NCBI GenBank assembly: GCA_027482185.1
Contig: JAIXWF010000003.1
Coordinates: forward strand, 310,001-374,000
DNA length: 64,000 nt
Direction of reading: 5' to 3'
Origin: Opitutaceae bacterium
Lineage (GTDB): Bacteria; Verrucomicrobiota; Verrucomicrobiia; Opitutales; Opitutaceae
The translations under genes were made by a program, and so were the position numbers. The number at the start of each line of letters is the position of its first letter. The first letter of the stretch is position 1. The notes under the pieces are model-generated. The model was given only the letters and a program-made list of their open reading frames with translations. It made no database searches and was not told the origin of the DNA. This document shows positions 60,017 through 64,000 of this stretch, piece after piece.

Positions 60017-63000
60017 ATGGTGCCGTTTTTCATTTTTCTCGGCCTGTGGCGGAAATTTGCCGGCCTCACTTGCCTTGGCCTGGCCGGGCTGGCTATGGCC
60101 AGCACCGCTCTGGCCCAGGCGCCCCTGATCACGGCAGTTTCCGCCCCGCGGCAGGTGGTGGCGATTGGGCAGAATCTCACGCTCAGCGTCACCGCGGCGA
60201 ACGCGACCGGCTACCAATGGAAACGCAACGGGCTCCCTATCCCCGGTGCGACCAATGCCAGCTATACGATCACCGCCGCCATACCGTATCGGGACAACGG
60301 CTGGTATCAGGCCGTCGCGACCAATGGCGGCGTTTCGACGACGAGCGCCGTGGTGTTTGTGAATGTGGCGGTGACCCCCTCGAATACGATTTCGATCGGG
60401 AGCAATACCTACGGCCAAACAACCACTCCGTCCGGATTGACCAGCGTGGTATCCGTCGGGTGCGGAGAACTGCACAGCGTTGCCTTGAAGAGCGATGGCA
60501 CCCTCAGCTATTGGGGGTATCGGGATTTTCCGGAGTCAGTCTTGTCGGGTCTTTCCGGCGTCGTCGCGGTGGCGGCCGGCGGCGCTTTCAATCTGGCATT
60601 GCGGTCAGATGGAACCGTCGTCGCGATTGGCCGCAGCGGCAATCCCCAGTCGATCGTACCCACCGGCCTGAACGGGGTTGTCGCCGTGGCCGCGGGAACC
60701 GCCCATAGTTTGGCACTGAGAAGCAATGGAACGGTCGTTGCCTGGGGCGGCGAACGGGACGGGTTGCAAAGCCCTCCGCCTGGTCTGTCCGGTGTTGTCG
60801 CGATCGCGTGCGGCAATCGGCACAGCGTCGCGTTGAAGGAAGATGGCAGCGTCGTGGTCTGGGGTGACAGTTCCAGCGGCCAAACCAATGTGCCTGCGGG
60901 GTTGACCGGCGTGGTGGCGGTGGCGGCCAGCATGCATGCCACGCTCGCCCTGAAAAACGACGGAACGGTGGTGGGCTGGGGTACTTCCTACGCGGGGCTG
61001 CTGAGGATTCCCGAAGGATTGCAGCGCGTGGTCGCCATCGCCATCGGCGGATCGAGCTTCGATGGCCATTGCCTTGCCCTGAGGAACGACGGAACGGTGG
61101 TCGCCTGGGGAACCAACACGGCGGGCCAAACTCAGGTTGCCGGTTTGGGCCCGGTGGTCGCAATCGCGGCCGGGAGCGCTCACTCGGTGATCCTGCGGAG
61201 TGCTTCGGGCGATTTGGCCCCGGCCATCGGTGGGACGACCATCGGCGGGCGGGCCTATAACCTGGGTGAGAAAATCGAGCTATCGACTTCCGTCAGTGCG
61301 GGTACCTCGATGAACAGTTACCAGTGGCGGAAAAACGGCGCCGCGATCGCGGGAGCCACCTCGAGCCGATACGTGATCGATGGCGCCGAGGTCGGCTCCG
61401 GCGGCAACTACGACGTGGTTGTCAGCAACAGTCTCGGCTCGGCAACCAGCTCGGCAGCGACCGTTTCGATCAACCCCGCACCCGTCGTCAGTGCAACCAA
61501 CCGGGGGCGCTACGTGTTGGCCCCGGGCGGAAACCTTCGCCTGGAACTTTCCGATGCGATCGACGCGGCGGCGACCGTACGGTGGAAGCGCAGCGGCCGC
61601 CTGATTCCGGGAGCGACCGGGCGCTCGTTTGCTCTTTCCGCGGCCACGCCGGCGATGTCCGGCTACTACCAGGCCGTCTACCAAGTAGGCTCCACCACGA
61701 CGACAAGTGCGCCCATCTTCGTGATCGTCGCACCGACGAACACCCAGGTGGTGACCTGGGGCGGGGGGCCCGCCTCCATTTCGGCGGTACCCTCCGACCT
61801 CACGACATGTGTCGCCGTGGCGAGCAGTACGAATTACTTGGCCCTAAAGGCGGATGGGACGGTTGCTCGGCCCAATGGGAACGTTCTTTCGGTGGGTCTC
61901 GCGAACGTGGTGGCCGTGGCGCAAGGCAACGCGGGCAATATCGCTCTGAAGGCCGACGGCAGCGTCGTGCAATGGACGAGTGCGGGGGTCCCGACCACGG
62001 CCAACCCCGTGGAGGTGAGCGACGTCGTGGATATTGCTGCCGGCACGAACCACTTTCTGGCCCTGAGGGCCGATGGTACCGTGCATGCGTGGGGCGACTC
62101 GGCCAGCGGGGGCACGGCAGTTCCGGCGGGGCTCGCCGGCGCAGTGGCGATCGCCGGGGGCGTCGGCTTCAGCTTGGCGCTGTTGTCGGATGGCACGGTG
62201 GTCGGATGGGGGGCAAATGAATCGGGACAGAGCAGCGCGCCCGCCGGGCTGAACAATGTCGTCGCGATCGCCGCCGGCTTGTACCATAGCCTTGCGCTCA
62301 AAGCGGACGGGACCGTGGTTGCCTGGGGTTCAAGTGCTTTCGGTGGAATTGCCGTGCCGGGGGACTTGCGCAATGTGGCGGGCATCGCGGCGGGAGGGTG
62401 GTTCAGCGTCGCCCTGAAAACCGACGGCACGATTGTCGCCTGGGGCAACAACGCCGACGGCCTATCCACGCCGCCTGGCTCCCTCGCTCCGGTCCTTGCG
62501 ATCGCGGCCGGGAATTCTCGGGCCGCTGTCCTGCGCGACGCCTCGGGCGATCTGCCGCCGTCGATCGGCAACCAACCCGTCGGCGTTACCGGATTCAACG
62601 GCCAGGAAGTAAAACTCAGAGTCACGGTCAACGCGGGCACGACGTTCCTGAACTACCAGTGGCGCAAGGACGGCGTTGCCCTGGCCGGCGCGACCGCCGC
62701 CACGCTCACCTTGCCGAAATTCGGACCGACCCATGCGGGCAACTATGATGTCGTGGTCACCAGTCGCCTCGGCTCCGTGACCAGCACCACGGCAACCGTG
62801 GCGTATAGCGCGACGCCCGCGCTCTCGGTCAACCTGACCGGCCGTCAGGTCATCACGCCGGGGCAGAGTGTCACCCTCGCGGCAACTTCGGCACTGACCG
62901 GCCCGGTCACCTACCAGTGGCGGCGGGACGGACGGGCGATCGCGGGTGCAACGACCGCAAGTCTTTCCATCACCCGAGCGACCCGCGCCGATTCCGGCGT

Positions 63001-64000
63001 GTATCAGGTTGTCGTGACCGGCGCTTCCGGGACGGCGACGAGCGCGCCGACGTTTGTCATGGTCCCGCAAACGACACGGTTGGTTGCCTGGGGCGATGGT
63101 TCATCGGGCAAGACCACGATTCCCGCGGAAGCGCGCAATGTCGTCGCGGTGGCCGCCGGCCTCGGCCATTCTTTGGCACTGAGAAGCGACGGCACGGTCG
63201 TCGTATGGGGCGAAGGCCAGATGGGTGAAGCCAATATTCCCCGCGGTCTGGCCGACGTCGCCGCGATTGCCGCCGGTTATACCTTCAGCATGGCGCTCAA
63301 AGGCGACGGTACAGTGGTCTGTTGGGGGCTGATCAACTATACGCCAAGCGGGTTGGGCGATGTCATCGCCATCGCGACCGCTGGAACCACCGCCATGGCG
63401 CTCAAGTCGGACGGCACGGTCGTCGAATGGCGCAGCGCAAACTTGCCCAGCGAGGTTCCGGCAGGACTCGGCAACGTCGTTGCGATCGCCGGAGCCGTCA
63501 ACGAACGATTCGCGATCAAGGCGGATGGCTATGTTGTCACCTGGGGCGGAAACGCAGATCGGAAAAACGTGGTTCCGGCGGGTTTGAACGAGGTCCGTGG
63601 GATCGCGGGAGGTTTCGGACGTTTTGCCGCGCTAAAATCGGACGGAACGATCGTTCATTGGGGCGATACGGCGGGCTTTCCTCCGGCCCAATCGGGTTTC
63701 GCGATGATCGCTTCGAGCGCGACGAGTTTCGTGGGCGTCAAGGCCGACGGCACTGTCTCCGTCTGGGGCAACGCGGGATCGAGCATTAGCCAGCTTCCGC
63801 CGGGACTATCCAAAGTTTTCTCAGTCTCGCTCGGCTCGAACCATGCCCTGGCTCTCCGTGATGCGTCCTCCGATGTTGCGCCCGCGATTTCGGGGTTGCC
63901 GATCGTCGGAGGCGTTGCCGGTCAACCGGCGACCCTGAGAATTTCAGCGGCCGGCGAACCCGCGCCGTCCTACCAATGGCGTTACAACGGCACCGCGATC
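60017..64000 (+). CDS. Large secreted RCC1/Ig-like repeat protein (3' end outside window)
   Basis: The frame from ATG 60017 stays open to the window edge, giving 1328 visible codons. Signal peptide LGLAGLAMASTALAQA. Ig-like domains carry the pattern YQWKRNG / YQWRKNG / YQWRRDG / YQWRYNG and alternate with RCC1-type blade sets of the form VVAIAAGxxHSLALKxDGTVVAWG, with at least three blocks of five to eight blades. Cys is rare. The C-terminal part, probably including anchoring modules, is beyond the window. Third codon positions are less GC-rich than in most neighbours (more GGG, TTG, ATT and AAT), suggesting different ancestry. It may be an adhesin or binding scaffold; no catalytic domain is visible. 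Confidence 0.85.
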   Translation, partial: MVPFFIFLGLWRKFAGLTCLGLAGLAMASTALAQAPLITAVSAPRQVVAIGQNLTLSVTAANATGYQWKRNGLPIPGATNASYTITAAIPYRDNGWYQAVATNGGVSTTSAVVFVNVAVTPSNTISIGSNTYGQTTTPSGLTSVVSVGCGELHSVALKSDGTLSYWGYRDFPESVLSGLSGVVAVAAGGAFNLALRSDGTVVAIGRSGNPQSIVPTGLNGVVAVAAGTAHSLALRSNGTVVAWGGERDGLQSPPPGLSGVVAIACGNRHSVALKEDGSVVVWGDSSSGQTNVPAGLTGVVAVAASMHATLALKNDGTVVGWGTSYAGLLRIPEGLQRVVAIAIGGSSFDGHCLALRNDGTVVAWGTNTAGQTQVAGLGPVVAIAAGSAHSVILRSASGDLAPAIGGTTIGGRAYNLGEKIELSTSVSAGTSMNSYQWRKNGAAIAGATSSRYVIDGAEVGSGGNYDVVVSNSLGSATSSAATVSINPAPVVSATNRGRYVLAPGGNLRLELSDAIDAAATVRWKRSGRLIPGATGRSFALSAATPAMSGYYQAVYQVGSTTTTSAPIFVIVAPTNTQVVTWGGGPASISAVPSDLTTCVAVASSTNYLALKADGTVARPNGNVLSVGLANVVAVAQGNAGNIALKADGSVVQWTSAGVPTTANPVEVSDVVDIAAGTNHFLALRADGTVHAWGDSASGGTAVPAGLAGAVAIAGGVGFSLALLSDGTVVGWGANESGQSSAPAGLNNVVAIAAGLYHSLALKADGTVVAWGSSAFGGIAVPGDLRNVAGIAAGGWFSVALKTDGTIVAWGNNADGLSTPPGSLAPVLAIAAGNSRAAVLRDASGDLPPSIGNQPVGVTGFNGQEVKLRVTVNAGTTFLNYQWRKDGVALAGATAATLTLPKFGPTHAGNYDVVVTSRLGSVTSTTATVAYSATPALSVNLTGRQVITPGQSVTLAATSALTGPVTYQWRRDGRAIAGATTASLSITRATRADSGVYQVVVTGASGTATSAPTFVMVPQTTRLVAWGDGSSGKTTIPAEARNVVAVAAGLGHSLALRSDGTVVVWGEGQMGEANIPRGLADVAAIAAGYTFSMALKGDGTVVCWGLINYTPSGLGDVIAIATAGTTAMALKSDGTVVEWRSANLPSEVPAGLGNVVAIAGAVNERFAIKADGYVVTWGGNADRKNVVPAGLNEVRGIAGGFGRFAALKSDGTIVHWGDTAGFPPAQSGFAMIASSATSFVGVKADGTVSVWGNAGSSISQLPPGLSKVFSVSLGSNHALALRDASSDVAPAISGLPIVGGVAGQPATLRISAAGEPAPSYQWRYNGTAI

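Noticed and set aside
54404-60475. About 2000-codon open frame on the minus strand opposite the second TonB receptor and GH39-like gene
   Set aside because: Composition typical of an antisense shadow in high-GC DNA; the coding strand has complete receptor and glycosidase motifs.

Overview
The window is about two-thirds G+C and reads as a chromosomal segment of a Verrucomicrobia member, most likely Opitutaceae. This is judged from protein character: very large TonB-dependent receptors starting with a [LS]-[TS]-P-F-x-[VI] box and without SusD partners, secreted polysaccharide-degrading enzymes, proteins built from a recurrent envelope module ending in Tyr-x-[LIV]-Pro, and RCC1-type surface proteins. 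No rRNA, tRNA, phage, transposase or CRISPR array was seen.

Layout. 1-510 (-): ACT-domain (GcvR-like) regulator, cut by the window edge. 748-4425 (+): secreted RCC1 protein. 4598-5215 (-): HNH nuclease. 5568-7394 (-): DEAD-box helicase. 7677-19186 (-): a tight run of six genes (two purple-acid-phosphatase-like enzymes, a membrane-anchored Cys/His protein, a small module protein, a YHYH/DUF1566 protein, and finally an ECF sigma factor). 19313-19855 (+): SET-domain protein. 19945-20112: a clear c-di-AMP (ydaO-type) riboswitch, followed by a tiny membrane ORF coupled to a KimA-like potassium transporter (20426-22423).

22539-29876 holds pectin/rhamnogalacturonan genes: two PL11 lyases in one operon with a small exported protein, then a rhamnogalacturonan acetylesterase; a thioredoxin/PDZ protein lies on the other strand. 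30004-37330 is mostly housekeeping and signalling: threonine synthase, two divergent chemoreceptors, an RDD membrane protein and an M28 peptidase. 37456-47691 is a second glycan locus: a secreted toroid-like protein with a BNR/VPS10-like propeller, an exported RidA, an exported class V PLP enzyme, a PmoA/DUF6807 protein, a GH78 alpha-L-rhamnosidase, a TIM-barrel isomerase and a LacI regulator. Similar TGAA(A)-n-(T)TTCA sites lie upstream of the GH78/isomerase pair and of lacI. 47745-59719 holds two TonB receptors, a GxGYxYP glycosidase-like protein, a MetE-like methyltransferase and a GH39-like glycosidase. 60017-64000 (+) is another RCC1/Ig-like surface protein that runs off the window.

The genes fit an organism that breaks down rhamnose-rich plant polysaccharides outside the cytoplasm: esterase and PL11 lyases, then GH78 and GH39-like enzymes, with outer-membrane uptake through TonB receptors and LacI control. 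Intergenic regions carry several families of imperfect, often inverted low-complexity repeats, one of which now encodes the C-terminal tail of a chemoreceptor. Most starts lack a Shine-Dalgarno sequence and an unusual share read CCCC-ATG.
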